Positions 23,804-36,084 of a stretch of 64,000 bases of DNA are shown here, piece by piece (within the stretch, counting starts at the first letter, position 1; every line of letters starts with the position of its first letter). Both the position numbers and the translations under genes were made by a program. The DNA is from Paracoccaceae bacterium (GTDB lineage: Bacteria > Pseudomonadota > Alphaproteobacteria > Rhodobacterales > Rhodobacteraceae). The stretch covers positions 62,001 through 126,000 of the forward strand of contig JAUYQR010000020.1 in NCBI GenBank assembly GCA_030697175.1. Direction: 5' to 3'. The notes below the pieces were generated by a model. It was not told where the DNA came from. It was given only the letters and a program-made list of their open reading frames with translations, and did not search any database.

Positions 23804-25381
23804 ATGACGAAGATCGCCTATATCCTGCTGTGTCACAAAGACCCCGAGGGGATCATCGCGCAGGCTGTTCGCCTGACGGCGGCGGGTGACTTTGTTGCCA
23901 TTCATTTCGATGCGCGCGCCAGTGCACGCGACCATGACCGCATCCGTGCGGCGCTGTCGGGGAACCCTTCGGTCGCGTTTGCGCGGCGGCGGGTGAAGTG
24001 CGGCTGGGGCGAGTGGAGCCTTGTGGCGGCCACGCTGGAGGCGGTGCGGGCAGCGGTTGCGGCGTTTCCGCAGGCCACGCATTTCTACATGCTGTCGGGC
24101 GACTGCATGCCGATCAAGACGGCGGAATATGTGCGCGGATTTCTGGAGCGCGACGAGGCGGACTATATCGAAGCCTTTGATTTCTTTGACAGCGACTGGA
24201 TCAAGACAGGGATCAAGGAAGAACGGCTGATCTATCGCCACTGGTTCAACGAGCGCGGTCGCAAGGCGTGGTTCTACCGGTCGATGCAGTTGCAGGCGTC
24301 GCTGGGGTTGGCGCGCAAGGTGCCGGGGGATCTGCGCATCCAGATCGGCAGCCAGTGGTGGTGCCTGCGGCGGCGCACGGTGGAGGCGGTGCTGGCGTTT
24401 TGCGACAAGCGGCGCGACGTGGTGCGGTTTTTCGCGACGACGTGGATTCCGGACGAGACGTTCTTTCAGACCATCGTGCGGCATCTGGTGCCGGACCGCG
24501 AAATCCGGTCGCGCACGCTGACATTCCTGTTGTTCAGCGATTACGGGATGCCGGTGACGTTCTATGACGATCACCATGACATGCTGCTGACGCAGGATTT
24601 CCTGTTCGCGCGCAAGATCAGCGCCGATGCCAAGCGGCTGAAGCAGCGGTTGGGCGAGCTTTATGCCGAAACCGGGCTGACCTTTCGCACCTCGGGCGAG
24701 GGCAAGCGGCAGTTTCAGTTCCTGACCGGACGGGGCCGGATCGGCCGCCGCTTTGCGCCACGGTTCTGGGAGGCGGAAACCTCGATCGGGCGGGACCGCA
24801 CGCTGATGATGGTGACCTGCAAGAAATGGCATGTCGCCAAGCGGCTGGTCGACCGGGTGCGCAGCGTGACCAACCTGCCGGCGGTCGATTACCTGTTCAA
24901 CGAGGCAGACACCGCCTTGCCGGATCTGGGCGGCATCCAGACCACGCTGGAAAAGCGGTTGCGGCATCGACGGGCGCTGGTGCGGATGCTGTTCGACTAC
25001 TGGCAGACCGACCGGCTGGTCCTGTGCGTCGACCCGGCCAACACCGAGTTGATGCAGGATTTCCACAGCGACCGCGCCACGGTGCGTATCCTGGAGATCG
25101 AATGCGAGTTCACCGACGATTACCTGATCGGCCATGCGGCGCGGGTGGGGCTGGCAAGCGAGCGCACGCCGCGAGCCACCATCGACCGGCTGCTGCCGAC
25201 GATCCGGTATGACGTGAAGTTTGAAAGCGAGCGCATCCGCGACCTGAACCTGCCGGGATATGCGCGGATCAGGCAAGGCGCGAGCGTGGATGAAAACACC
25301 TTGCCGTTGGCCGAGTTTCTGGACATTGCGGTCGAGAAGGCGCGCGAGATCGCGGCGACCGATTACCTTTTCGTGGATTGA
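23804..25381 (+). CDS. GT14-type glycosyltransferase with DUF5928-like C-terminus
   Basis: This 525-aa protein has an N-terminal core-2/I-branching beta-1,6-N-acetylglucosaminyltransferase-like domain (residues about 1-290; IAYILLCHKDPE, FYMLSGDCMPI, GSQWWCLRRRTV, PDETFFQT). The C-terminal region (about 300-525) matches the Rhodobacteraceae DUF5928-type extension and contains MMVTCKKWHVAKRLVDRV. The ATG at 23804 (MTKIAY) removes an unsupported 18-residue leader. It is divergent from the sulfotransferase and followed 5 bp later by a HIT gene. Acceptor and sugar are unknown. Confidence 0.82.
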   Translation: MTKIAYILLCHKDPEGIIAQAVRLTAAGDFVAIHFDARASARDHDRIRAALSGNPSVAFARRRVKCGWGEWSLVAATLEAVRAAVAAFPQATHFYMLSGDCMPIKTAEYVRGFLERDEADYIEAFDFFDSDWIKTGIKEERLIYRHWFNERGRKAWFYRSMQLQASLGLARKVPGDLRIQIGSQWWCLRRRTVEAVLAFCDKRRDVVRFFATTWIPDETFFQTIVRHLVPDREIRSRTLTFLLFSDYGMPVTFYDDHHDMLLTQDFLFARKISADAKRLKQRLGELYAETGLTFRTSGEGKRQFQFLTGRGRIGRRFAPRFWEAETSIGRDRTLMMVTCKKWHVAKRLVDRVRSVTNLPAVDYLFNEADTALPDLGGIQTTLEKRLRHRRALVRMLFDYWQTDRLVLCVDPANTELMQDFHSDRATVRILEIECEFTDDYLIGHAARVGLASERTPRATIDRLLPTIRYDVKFESERIRDLNLPGYARIRQGASVDENTLPLAEFLDIAVEKAREIAATDYLFVD

Positions 25382-25386
25382 GACCG

Positions 25387-25758
25387 ATGGCATACACCTA
25401 TGATCCGACCAACATCTTCGCCCGCATCCTGCGCGGCGAAATCCCGAACAAGACGGTGATGGAGACGCCGCATACGCTGGTGTTCCACGACATCCACCCG
25501 CAGGCGCCGGTGCATGTGCTGGCGGTGCCGAAGGGGGCGTATGTGACGTTCGACCACTTCGCCGCCGAGGCATCGGCAGAGGAGATGGTGGATTTTCACC
25601 GCACGGTGGCGAAGGTTTGCGAGATACTGGGGCTGGCGGGGCCGGACGGCTACCGCGCGATCAGCAATGCGGGCGCGCACGGGATGCAGGAGGTGCCGCA
25701 TTACCACCTGCACATTCTGGGCGGGCGGGTGCTGGGCCGGCTGGTCGAGCGCGACTGA
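25387..25758 (+). CDS. HIT (histidine triad) family hydrolase
   Basis: This 123-aa nucleotide-binding hydrolase of the HINT branch ends in the signature HYHLHILGG, the HxHxH triad that carries the nucleophilic histidine. Such enzymes cleave nucleoside phosphoramidates or adenylylated compounds. The ATG at 25387 lies 5 bp after the GT14 stop, implying co-transcription. An upstream TTG at 25378 is less likely. Confidence 0.92.
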   Translation: MAYTYDPTNIFARILRGEIPNKTVMETPHTLVFHDIHPQAPVHVLAVPKGAYVTFDHFAAEASAEEMVDFHRTVAKVCEILGLAGPDGYRAISNAGAHGMQEVPHYHLHILGGRVLGRLVERD

Positions 25759-25827
25759 AGGCGCAAGGATCGGGTCGATCAGTCGGTCAAGGCGGGGCAT
25801 CTTCCGGGCAGTTGCACGGAGGATGAC

Positions 25828-26283
25828 ATGCGGTTTGTGGCGATCCCGACAGATGTGGTGGCAGCGTATCGGGCCGGTGCGCCCGATGCCAACGGGCAGG
25901 CGCCGGAGCGGCAGGTGGCGGTCGGGGCGGGCAATCCGTGCCGGCATTGTCTGAGGCTGATTGCGGAGGGGGCAGAGATGCTGGTGCTGGCGCACCGCCC
26001 GTTTCCCGCGCCGCAGCCCTATGCCGAGATCGGGCCGATTTTCCTCTGTGCTGCCGATTGCGAGGCCGGAGGAGGGGAGGCGGTGCCTGCGATACTGGCT
26101 TCGCCCGAGTATATCGTCAGGGGCTACGGTGCGGATGACCGGATCGTCTATGGCACTGGCGGAGTGGTGGCGACGGGAGCAATCGTGGCGCGGGCGGCGG
26201 CGCTGTTTGCCGACCCACGGGTGCGGTATCTGCATGTCCGGTCAGCCCGGAACACCTGCTATCAGTGCCGCATCGAGCGGTGA
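25828..26283 (+). CDS. DUF1203 family protein
   Basis: This 151-aa protein of unknown function matches DUF1203: it opens FVAIPTDVVAAYRAGAPDANG, has the cysteine pair CRHC near residue 38 and ends YLHVRSARNTCYQCRIER. The conserved cysteines suggest a metal site, unproven. GGAGGATGAC precedes the ATG. It follows the HIT gene by 69 bp in the same direction. Confidence 0.8.
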   Translation: MRFVAIPTDVVAAYRAGAPDANGQAPERQVAVGAGNPCRHCLRLIAEGAEMLVLAHRPFPAPQPYAEIGPIFLCAADCEAGGGEAVPAILASPEYIVRGYGADDRIVYGTGGVVATGAIVARAAALFADPRVRYLHVRSARNTCYQCRIER

Positions 26284-26337
26284 GCCCGCGGCGTGGCGTG
26301 GCCCCGCAAGAGGCTTGTCGCGGCCTTGGTGTGGGTC

Positions 26338-26490
26338 TCAGGGTTGGGTCTGGTGTTGCGCGGGCGCGCCGGGAAGAAGGGCTCCGGGAGCAATGATCAG
26401 GGCTGCCGCGCCAAGGTATGCCGCCACGAACAGTGCGAGGGCCGCGTAGCCGGGAACGCCGGGCGCGGGCTGGCGGAAGATGCGGTTCAT
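26338..26490 (-). CDS. Small single-span membrane protein (50 aa)
   Basis: A 50-codon frame starts at 26490 with AAAGGA eight bases upstream. The N-terminus MNRIFRQPAPGVPG is followed by one hydrophobic helix (YAALALFVAAYLGAAALII). Its ATG overlaps the stop of another tiny ORF (ATGA). Good start context plus coupling argue that it is real; the function is unknown. Confidence 0.55.
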   Translation of the reverse strand: MNRIFRQPAPGVPGYAALALFVAAYLGAAALIIAPGALLPGAPAQHQTQP

Positions 26491-26615
26491 GTCGCGATCC
26501 TTTCGGCGTGGTCGTTGTTCGAGCGGTCGAACATCCGGGCGTGCGGCTGGAAGTCAGCCCGGTGATGGTGCGGATGCACGCCATCGAAGCTGGGAACGAT
26601 CAGCGTCCTGGTCAT
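26487..26615 (-). CDS. Small histidine-rich protein (42 aa)
   Basis: A 42-codon frame starts at 26615 with CGGAGC upstream. It opens MTRTLIVPSFDGVHPHHH and contains six histidines, so metal binding is conceivable. It overlaps the following 50-aa membrane protein by ATGA, giving a two-gene mini-operon preceded by an AT-rich stretch (26640-26665) that could hold its promoter. No family is recognised. Confidence 0.5.
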   Translation of the reverse strand: MTRTLIVPSFDGVHPHHHRADFQPHARMFDRSNNDHAERIAT

Positions 26616-26754
26616 GGCAGTGCTCCGTCAGATTCGCTGTTTTCATAAATCTACCGGATTTGTCGTGATTGTCTGTTCCAAAGATCGGTGCGCAAAGAGA
26701 AGCGGGTTCTCCAAGGCGCCCTTGGTTGCGGGGTGACACCCTGCTGACGCGGCG

Positions 26755-29586
<2,832 letters not shown>

Positions 29587-29714
29587 GTCTGCTTCCCCGC
29601 TGTGACGGCCTGAGTAATGCCAGAAAGCGCGGCAATGGGCCACCCGGATTGGCGGGGTGGCAGCGGAGAAGGCGGAGTCGGGTTGGCCGTGGGCTGCTGG
29701 GGGAGGGGTGACGC

Positions 29715-29900
29715 CTAGTGGTCGTCGTGCGCGTGGTCGCGGTCGATGACGTAGCGTTTGTCGCAGTAGCCGCATTCGACGTAGCCGGTGTCGGCGGGGA
29801 TTGTCAGCCAGACGCGGGGATGGCCAAGCGCGCCCTCGCCACCGTCGCAGGCGACTTTCCAGGTGGTGACGGTCTGGGTTTCCGGCGCTTCGATTGGCAT
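29715..29900 (-). CDS. CHCC-type zinc-finger protein
   Basis: This 61-aa protein has the zf-CHCC pattern seen in the NDUFS6/complex I accessory subunit: C18, H27, C43 and C46 ([10 protein letters not shown]). The C-terminus is His/Asp-rich. In alphaproteobacteria such proteins are thought to relate to complex I or to be general zinc proteins; the role here is not shown. The ATG at 29900 gives the usual length. Confidence 0.88.
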   Translation of the reverse strand: MPIEAPETQTVTTWKVACDGGEGALGHPRVWLTIPADTGYVECGYCDKRYVIDRDHAHDDH

Positions 29901-29962
29901 TGTCGGGATCCTGCGGTTCGGGTCGCGGCTATTTAGCGGGTGAGGCGGGGGGGCGGCAAGCC

Positions 29963-30739
29963 TTAGTCGCCGATGAGCGCGCTGCGGGCCTTCATCGCGG
30001 TCAGCCAGCCGAGGCCCTGGGCGGTGCCTTTGGCAGGGCGGTATTCGGCGGAGACCCAGAGGTCTGGGGAGTTGGCGTCGATGTCGTCGCAGAGGTCGGG
30101 CAGGGAAAAGCCGCCGCCGCCGGGTTCGTTGCGGGCGGGGAAGCCTGCGATCTGGACGTGGTTGATGCGGTGGCGGTGAGTATCCCAGACGGCGTGGGCG
30201 TCGCCGTGCAGGCGGGCGGCGTGCCAGAGGTCGAACTGGATGCCGATGCGGGGCTGGCCGAGGTCGTCGATGATGCGGGCGGCCTGATCGTAATCGTTCA
30301 GGAAGTAGCCGGGCATGTCATCGGGGTTCAGCGGTTCCAGCGTCAGGGTCAGGCCCGGGGCTTCGGCGGCGGCCCAGGCGAGGTTTTCGGTGTAGCACTG
30401 TTCGGCCATCGGGCCTTTGGCGACGCCCGCCATCACATGCAGGCGCGCGGCCCCAAGGCGGGTGGCGTATTCGGCGGCGCGCAGGAAGCTGTCGCGGAAC
30501 TGAAGCTCCATCCCCGGCACGGCGGCGAAGCCACGGTCGCCCGAGGCCCAGTCGCCCGGGGGCGTGTTGATCAGGGCCACGGGCGCGCCGTTCAGTGCCT
30601 TTTCCCATTCGGTCATCGAGATGTCGTAGGGAAACAGCACTTCGACCCCGTCGAAACCGCAGCGCGCCGCCCAGTCGGGGCGATCGAGCATCGGCACTTC
30701 GGTAAACAGAAGCGTCAGGTTCGCGGCGAAACGGGGCAT
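29963..30739 (-). CDS. hyi: Hydroxypyruvate isomerase family protein
   Basis: This 258-aa TIM-barrel enzyme interconverts hydroxypyruvate and tartronate semialdehyde, a branch of glyoxylate metabolism. It begins [14 protein letters not shown] and has the catalytic glutamate regions [16 protein letters not shown] and WVSAEYRP with the metal-ligand segment [11 protein letters not shown]. Sugar isomerases of the OtnI type are close relatives, so the substrate is not certain. The start at 30739 avoids an unsupported upstream extension. It follows the DUF1285 gene by 16 bp. Confidence 0.85.
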   Translation of the reverse strand: MPRFAANLTLLFTEVPMLDRPDWAARCGFDGVEVLFPYDISMTEWEKALNGAPVALINTPPGDWASGDRGFAAVPGMELQFRDSFLRAAEYATRLGAARLHVMAGVAKGPMAEQCYTENLAWAAAEAPGLTLTLEPLNPDDMPGYFLNDYDQAARIIDDLGQPRIGIQFDLWHAARLHGDAHAVWDTHRHRINHVQIAGFPARNEPGGGGFSLPDLCDDIDANSPDLWVSAEYRPAKGTAQGLGWLTAMKARSALIGD

Positions 30740-30755
30740 TAGGGGCTGAGACTCG

Positions 30756-31334
30756 TTAGGGCAATTCGGAAGCTGGGATGACCGGGAAGAACTGACCTGC
30801 CGACCATAGACCAAACCACGGCTGCCCGCCATATTGCTCGTTCACGCCCAGATCAACCAGTCTGTAAAAGGATTTCCGGTCGATCAGCGCCTCCAGATTG
30901 CGGCGGATCAGGATGTAGGGGGCGGGTTCTCCGGTGGCGGGATCGCGGGTAACGCGGATCGGATGGTCGGGGCCGGCGGTGACTTCATCCTCGGTCTTGG
31001 TGAAGAAACGCAAGGTCTGGTTGCGGCCCTCGCCGGTGGCCTCGAAATCGGTGGCGAGAAGGGGGGCGTCGTCGACCTTGATGCCGACCTTTTCGACTGG
31101 CGTGACGAGGAAGTAGGCGTCGCCCTCGCGCTTCAGGATCGAGGAGAACAGCTTGACGAGGGGCGCGCGGCCGATGGGCGTGCCGAGGTAATACCAGGTG
31201 CCGTCGCGGGCGATGCGGATGTCGAGGTCGCCGCAGAACGGCGGGTTCCATTTGTCGACCGGGGGCGGACCCTTGGTGCCTGCGGCCTTTGCCGAGGCGG
31301 CGAGACTGTCGGCCGAGGGTGGTTTCACGATCAT
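30756..31334 (-). CDS. DUF1285 family protein
   Basis: This 192-aa conserved protein of unknown function has the DUF1285 core: CGDLDIRIARDGTWYYLGTPIGR, LVKLFSSILKREGD and the C-terminal LVDLGVNEQYGG. No signal peptide or catalytic signature is seen. It is divergent from the MoxR operon across 84 bp. Confidence 0.88.
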   Translation of the reverse strand: MIVKPPSADSLAASAKAAGTKGPPPVDKWNPPFCGDLDIRIARDGTWYYLGTPIGRAPLVKLFSSILKREGDAYFLVTPVEKVGIKVDDAPLLATDFEATGEGRNQTLRFFTKTEDEVTAGPDHPIRVTRDPATGEPAPYILIRRNLEALIDRKSFYRLVDLGVNEQYGGQPWFGLWSAGQFFPVIPASELP

Positions 31335-31418
31335 TTGTGCCAGTTTGCCTTTTGCCGTTTGTGCCGCAGGCTAAGTTTCGGTCTAATGCCTTCATATAAC
31401 CCCGGACGGAGCATTGTC

Positions 31419-32420
31419 ATGGCCGATACGAACGCGCTGGTTGCCGAGATCGAAGCACTGGGCGCAACACTTGGGCAGGCCAAGGCCTCGATCAACCAGC
31501 GGTTCATCGGGCAGGAAAAGGTCGTGGACCTTGTGCTGGCGTCGATGCTGTGCGGTGGTCACGCGCTCTTGGTGGGGTTGCCGGGCCTGGGCAAGACGCG
31601 GCTGGTGGACACGCTTGGCACAGTGATGGGGCTGAAGGCGAACCGGGTGCAGTTCACGCCTGACCTGATGCCGGCGGATATCCTTGGGTCGGAGGTGCTG
31701 GAGAGTGCCGAGGGCGGGCGGGCGTTCCGGTTCATCGAAGGGCCGATCTTCTGCCAGTTGCTGATGGCCGACGAGATCAACCGGGCGAGCCCACGGACGC
31801 AATCGGCGCTGTTGCAGGCGATGCAGGAAAAGGAAGTGACGATTGCCGGGCAGCATCGCCCCTTGGGCCGCCCGTTCCATGTGCTGGCGACGCAGAACCC
31901 GATCGAGCAGGAGGGAACCTATCCGTTGCCCGAAGCGCAGTTGGACCGGTTTCTGGTGCAGGTGGATGTGGAGTATCCGACGCGGGCGACAGAGCGGGAC
32001 ATCCTGATTGCCACCACGGGGGCGGAAGAGGCGGAGAGCCATCAGGTGTTCACCGCCGAGGGGTTGATTGCGGCGCAATCGGTGATCCGGCGGATGCCGG
32101 TGGGCGACAAGGTGGTGGAGGCGATCCTTGACCTGGTGCGCGCCTGCCGTCCCGGCGAGGCCGAGGGGCGTGATCTGGCCGACAGCCTGTCGTGGGGACC
32201 GGGGCCGCGGGCGGCGCAGGCCTTGATGCTGACGGTCAGGGCGCGGGCTTTGCTTGACGGGCGGTTGGCGCCTTCGGTGGCGGATGTGGCGGCCTTGTCG
32301 CAGGCGGTGCTGGTGCACCGGATGGCGCTGTCGTTTGCGGCGCGGGCGCGGGGCGAGACGCTGGCGGGTATCATCAACCGGGTGACGGGACGGGTTCTGG
32401 GGCTTGAGGCCGCCGCGTGA
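31419..32420 (+). CDS. MoxR-family AAA+ ATPase
   Basis: This 333-aa ATPase has Walker A GLPGLGKTRL (near residue 51), Walker B LLMADEINRA and sensor 1 ATQNPIEQEGTYPLPEAQLDRF. MoxR proteins act as chaperones that mature partner proteins with VWA domains, such as those encoded downstream. The ATG at 31419 has CGGAG upstream; the longer upstream frame is spurious. First gene of a four-gene operon with overlapping ends. Confidence 0.93.
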   Translation: MADTNALVAEIEALGATLGQAKASINQRFIGQEKVVDLVLASMLCGGHALLVGLPGLGKTRLVDTLGTVMGLKANRVQFTPDLMPADILGSEVLESAEGGRAFRFIEGPIFCQLLMADEINRASPRTQSALLQAMQEKEVTIAGQHRPLGRPFHVLATQNPIEQEGTYPLPEAQLDRFLVQVDVEYPTRATERDILIATTGAEEAESHQVFTAEGLIAAQSVIRRMPVGDKVVEAILDLVRACRPGEAEGRDLADSLSWGPGPRAAQALMLTVRARALLDGRLAPSVADVAALSQAVLVHRMALSFAARARGETLAGIINRVTGRVLGLEAAA

Positions 32421-33304
32421 GCGCAGGCGCCACCACCGCGAATGCCGACCTGCGGGCGCGGGCCGAGGCACTGGGGCAGGCGTTGCCGCCCCTGTTGGCC
32501 GAGGCCGAAATGCTGGCGGCAACGGTGATGCTGGGGGAGCATGGCCGCAGGCGGGCCGGTTTGGGCGACGAGTTCTGGCAATATCGTCCGGCGCATCAGG
32601 GCGATAGCGCGCGGATGATCGACTGGCGCCGCTCGGCCCGGTCGGACGCGCATTTCGTGCGGGAACGCGAATGGCAGGCGGCGCAGTCGGTGACGCTGTG
32701 GGTCGATCCGTCGAAGTCGATGAGTTTTACGGGCGACAAGGGCCGCGCGGCGAAGGGCGACCAGGCGAAGCTGTTGGCGTTGGCGCTGGCGGTTCTTCTG
32801 TTGCGCGGCGGCGAGCGGGTCGGGTTGGCGGGAATGGCGGCACCGCGGGCCGGGCGGTCGCAGATGCTGCGGCTGGCTGCGCGGTTGTCGGGGGCTGAGG
32901 ACGGCGAAGATTTCGGTGCGCCGGAAACCGAGGGCATGGTCAGCCACGGGCGGGCGGTGTTCCTGTCGGATTTCCTTGGCGATCTGGCGGCGGTCGAGGC
33001 GGGGTTGGCGCGGGCGGCGGACCGTGGGGTGAAGGGCGTGCTGATGCAGATCCTTGACCCTGCGGAGGAGGAGTTTCCGTTTGCGGGCCGCACGATCTTT
33101 GAATCGATGGGCGGGACAGTGCGGTTCGAGACGCAGCAGGCGGGCGATCTGCGCGCGCGGTATCTGGCGCGGCTGGCAGAGCGGAAGGATCGGCTGGCAA
33201 TGCTGGCGCGCGCCGTGGGTTGGCATTTCACCACGCATCACACCGGGCAACCGGCGCAATCGGCGCTGCTTTGGGCCTACGGCGCGTTGCAGGGGGGCCG
33301 CTGA
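32417..33304 (+). CDS. DUF58 family protein
   Basis: This 295-aa protein carries the DUF58 signature region, EFWQYRPAHQGDSARMIDWR, followed by a VWA-like fold (VTLWVDPSKSMSF, with the DxSxS metal-site pattern). DUF58 proteins are regular partners of MoxR ATPases. It begins with GTG overlapping the moxR stop (GTGA) and ends overlapping the next ATG by one base (TGATG). Confidence 0.9.
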   Translation: MSAGATTANADLRARAEALGQALPPLLAEAEMLAATVMLGEHGRRRAGLGDEFWQYRPAHQGDSARMIDWRRSARSDAHFVREREWQAAQSVTLWVDPSKSMSFTGDKGRAAKGDQAKLLALALAVLLLRGGERVGLAGMAAPRAGRSQMLRLAARLSGAEDGEDFGAPETEGMVSHGRAVFLSDFLGDLAAVEAGLARAADRGVKGVLMQILDPAEEEFPFAGRTIFESMGGTVRFETQQAGDLRARYLARLAERKDRLAMLARAVGWHFTTHHTGQPAQSALLWAYGALQGGR

Positions 33305-36084
33305 TGTTCATGATCGGCCCGGTCGGCTTTGCGGTGCCCTGGCTGTTGGCCGGGCTGATTGCGCTGCCGATCCTGTGGCTATTGCTGCGCGCGGTGCCGC
33401 CTGCGCCGATCCGGCGGCGGTTTCCGGGCGTGGCGCTGCTGCTGGGTCTGAAGGACGACGAGAACGAGGCGGACAAGACGCCGTGGTGGCTGCTCTTGTT
33501 GCGGATGCTGGCGGTGGCGGCGGCGATCGTGGGGTTTGCGGGGCCGGTGCTGAACCCCGATGTGCGGGTGGCGGCCGGTGGGCCGCTGCTGGTGCTGGTC
33601 GACGGGTCCTGGGCCGATGCGCGCGACTGGCCGCGCCGGATGGACCGGGCGGCGGCGCTGGTGGATGAGGCGGGACGCGAGGGGCGCACGGTGGCGGTGG
33701 TGCGCTTAAGCGATGCGCCGACCGAGGTGGAATTTCAGACGGCGGATGTCTGGGCGGGCCGGGTTGCGGGATTGCAGCCGCAGCCCTGGGCGCCTGCCGG
33801 GCTGGCGGAGTGGGCCGGGAATTTGCCGCAGGGCGGGTTTGAAAGCGTGTGGCTCTCGGACGGGCTGGCGCATGACGGGCGCGAGGGTTTGCTGGCGGAA
33901 CTGTCGGCGCGAGGGCCGGTGAGGGTGATTGAAAGCCCACGTCCGGTGCTGGCTCTGCATCCGGCGACATTCGAGGATGGCGCGGTGGCGGTGGCGGTCA
34001 GCCGGTTGCCAGCAGCGGATGCGGTGTCGGTTGACGTGGTGGCGCGGGGGCCTGACCCGGCGGGGATCGAACGGGAGTTGGCGCGGGCGGTGCTGCCGTT
34101 CGGTGCGGGCGAGGCGCGGGCCGAGGCCACCCTGAACCTGCCGCCGGAACTGCGCAACCGGATCACCCGGTTTGAAATCGAAGGCGTGCGGTCGGCGGGG
34201 GCGGTCAGCCTGACGGATGACAGCCTGAAGCGGCGCAAGGTGGCGATCATCGGGGCGGGGCCGGATCAGGAGGCGCTGCAACTGCTGTCGCCGACGCATT
34301 ACCTGCGGCAGGCGCTGGAGCCGGTGGCGGAACTGGTCGATGGCAGCCTGACGGATGTACTGCTGGCCAACCCGGATGTGGTGATCCTGGCCGATGTGGC
34401 GCGGCTGACGCAGGCCGAGACGGACGCGACGCTGGACTGGCTGGAGAAGGGTGGGCTGCTGCTGCGCTTTGCCGGGCCGCGGCTGGCTGCCAGCGATGTG
34501 AGCCGGATGACGGAAGATCCGCTGATGCCGGTGCGGCTGCGTGAGGGCGGGCGCACGGTGGGCGGGGCGATGAGCTGGGGCGAGCCGAAGGCGCTGGCGC
34601 CGTTCGTGGAAGGCTCGCCGTTCTTCGGGCTGCCGACGCCTTCGGATGTGACGGTGAAGGCGCAGGTTCTGGCGCAGCCCGACCCCGAGTTGAGCCAGCG
34701 CACGATTGCGGCGCTGGAGGATGGCACGCCCCTTGTCACGCGCAAGGTGGTGGGCGACGGGCAGGTGGTGCTGGTGCATGTGACGGCGAATGCGGAGTGG
34801 TCAACGCTGCCTTTGTCGGGGCTGTTCGTGTCGATGCTGGAACGGCTGGCGGTTTCGACCCGCCCGGCGACGCCGGAGGCGGCGGACCTTGCGGGGCAGG
34901 TCTGGGTGCCGGAGGTGGTGCTGGATGCCTATGGGCAGTTGTCCGATGCGGGTGAGGTGGCGGGGGTCGAGGGGGCTGATCTTGCAGCGGCGATTGCCAG
35001 CGGCCCGGCGGCGGCGTTTCCGCCGGGGCTTTATGCCGGGCCGGACCGGCGCGTGGCGCTGAACGTGATCGGGGCCGAGACCGAGTTGCGGGCGGCGGAG
35101 TGGCCAGCGGGGACCGTGATCGAGGGGCTGGAGGGGCAGACCGCGCAGTCGCTGAAGGCCGGGTTCCTGTCGGGTGCGCTGGGGTTGCTGCTGCTGGACA
35201 TTCTGGCCGCGCTTTGGGTGGCGGGGCGGTTGAGCGGGCTTGGGCGGCGGGCGGCGGTGCTGGCGGTGGCGGTGATGGTGGGCAGCCTTGCGCCGCAAGC
35301 GCGGGCGCAGGAGGCGGGCCCGGATGACGATTTCGCGCTGCGCGCCACGACCGAGGTGGTGCTGGCGCACGTCCTGACCGGCAATGCCGAGGTGGACGGG
35401 CTGGCCGAGGCGGGGCTGCGCGGGCTTGGCGACCGGCTGTGGGAACGCACGACGATCGAACCTGCGTTGCCGGTTGGGGTTGATCTGGAGCGGGACGAAC
35501 TGGCGTTCTTTCCGTTTCTGTACTGGCCGGTCGTGGCGGGGCAGGCAGCCCCTTCGGCTGCGGCCTATGACAAGCTGAACGACTATCTGCGGACCGGTGG
35601 GATGATCCTTTTTGACACGCGCGATGCGGACGTGGCGGGCTTTGGCGGCACGACGCCGGAGGGGCAGGCGTTGCAGACCATCGCGGCGGGGCTGGACATT
35701 CCGCCGCTGGAACAGATTCCGGGCGACCATGTGCTGACGCGCACCTTCTATCTGTTGCAGGAGTTTCCGGGCCGCCATGCGCAGGGGTCGCTCTGGGTGG
35801 AGGCGGCGCCTGCGGCGGCCGAGGAGGCGGCAGACGGGATGCCGTTTCGCAACCTGAACGATGGCGTGACGCCGGTGGTGATTGGCGGCAACGATTGGGC
35901 CGCTGCATGGGCCACCGACGATATGGGCGCGCCCTTGCTGCCGGTCGGTCGCGGGTTTGCCGGGGAGCGGCAGCGCGAGATGTCCTACCGCTTTGGCATC
36001 AACCTGATCATGCATGTGCTGACCGGGAATTATAAGTCGGATCAGGTGCATGTGCCGGCCTTGCTGGAAAGGCTGGGACAATGA
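33304..36084 (+). CDS. BatA-N/DUF4159 membrane protein
   Basis: This is a large membrane protein of 926 aa. The N-terminal aerotolerance-regulator (BatA-like) region has helices at about residues 8-28 and 64-82 (LLALLIAL-type segments around PWLLAGLIALPILWLLL). A long extracytoplasmic part follows. A further helix lies near residue 645 (LSGALGLLLLDILAALWVAG). The C-terminal DUF4159 domain includes YLRTGGMILFDTRDAD. It overlaps the next gene by ATGA. In other bacteria the MoxR/Bat set is linked to envelope stress; the role here is unknown. Confidence 0.85.
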   Translation: MFMIGPVGFAVPWLLAGLIALPILWLLLRAVPPAPIRRRFPGVALLLGLKDDENEADKTPWWLLLLRMLAVAAAIVGFAGPVLNPDVRVAAGGPLLVLVDGSWADARDWPRRMDRAAALVDEAGREGRTVAVVRLSDAPTEVEFQTADVWAGRVAGLQPQPWAPAGLAEWAGNLPQGGFESVWLSDGLAHDGREGLLAELSARGPVRVIESPRPVLALHPATFEDGAVAVAVSRLPAADAVSVDVVARGPDPAGIERELARAVLPFGAGEARAEATLNLPPELRNRITRFEIEGVRSAGAVSLTDDSLKRRKVAIIGAGPDQEALQLLSPTHYLRQALEPVAELVDGSLTDVLLANPDVVILADVARLTQAETDATLDWLEKGGLLLRFAGPRLAASDVSRMTEDPLMPVRLREGGRTVGGAMSWGEPKALAPFVEGSPFFGLPTPSDVTVKAQVLAQPDPELSQRTIAALEDGTPLVTRKVVGDGQVVLVHVTANAEWSTLPLSGLFVSMLERLAVSTRPATPEAADLAGQVWVPEVVLDAYGQLSDAGEVAGVEGADLAAAIASGPAAAFPPGLYAGPDRRVALNVIGAETELRAAEWPAGTVIEGLEGQTAQSLKAGFLSGALGLLLLDILAALWVAGRLSGLGRRAAVLAVAVMVGSLAPQARAQEAGPDDDFALRATTEVVLAHVLTGNAEVDGLAEAGLRGLGDRLWERTTIEPALPVGVDLERDELAFFPFLYWPVVAGQAAPSAAAYDKLNDYLRTGGMILFDTRDADVAGFGGTTPEGQALQTIAAGLDIPPLEQIPGDHVLTRTFYLLQEFPGRHAQGSLWVEAAPAAAEEAADGMPFRNLNDGVTPVVIGGNDWAAAWATDDMGAPLLPVGRGFAGERQREMSYRFGINLIMHVLTGNYKSDQVHVPALLERLGQ

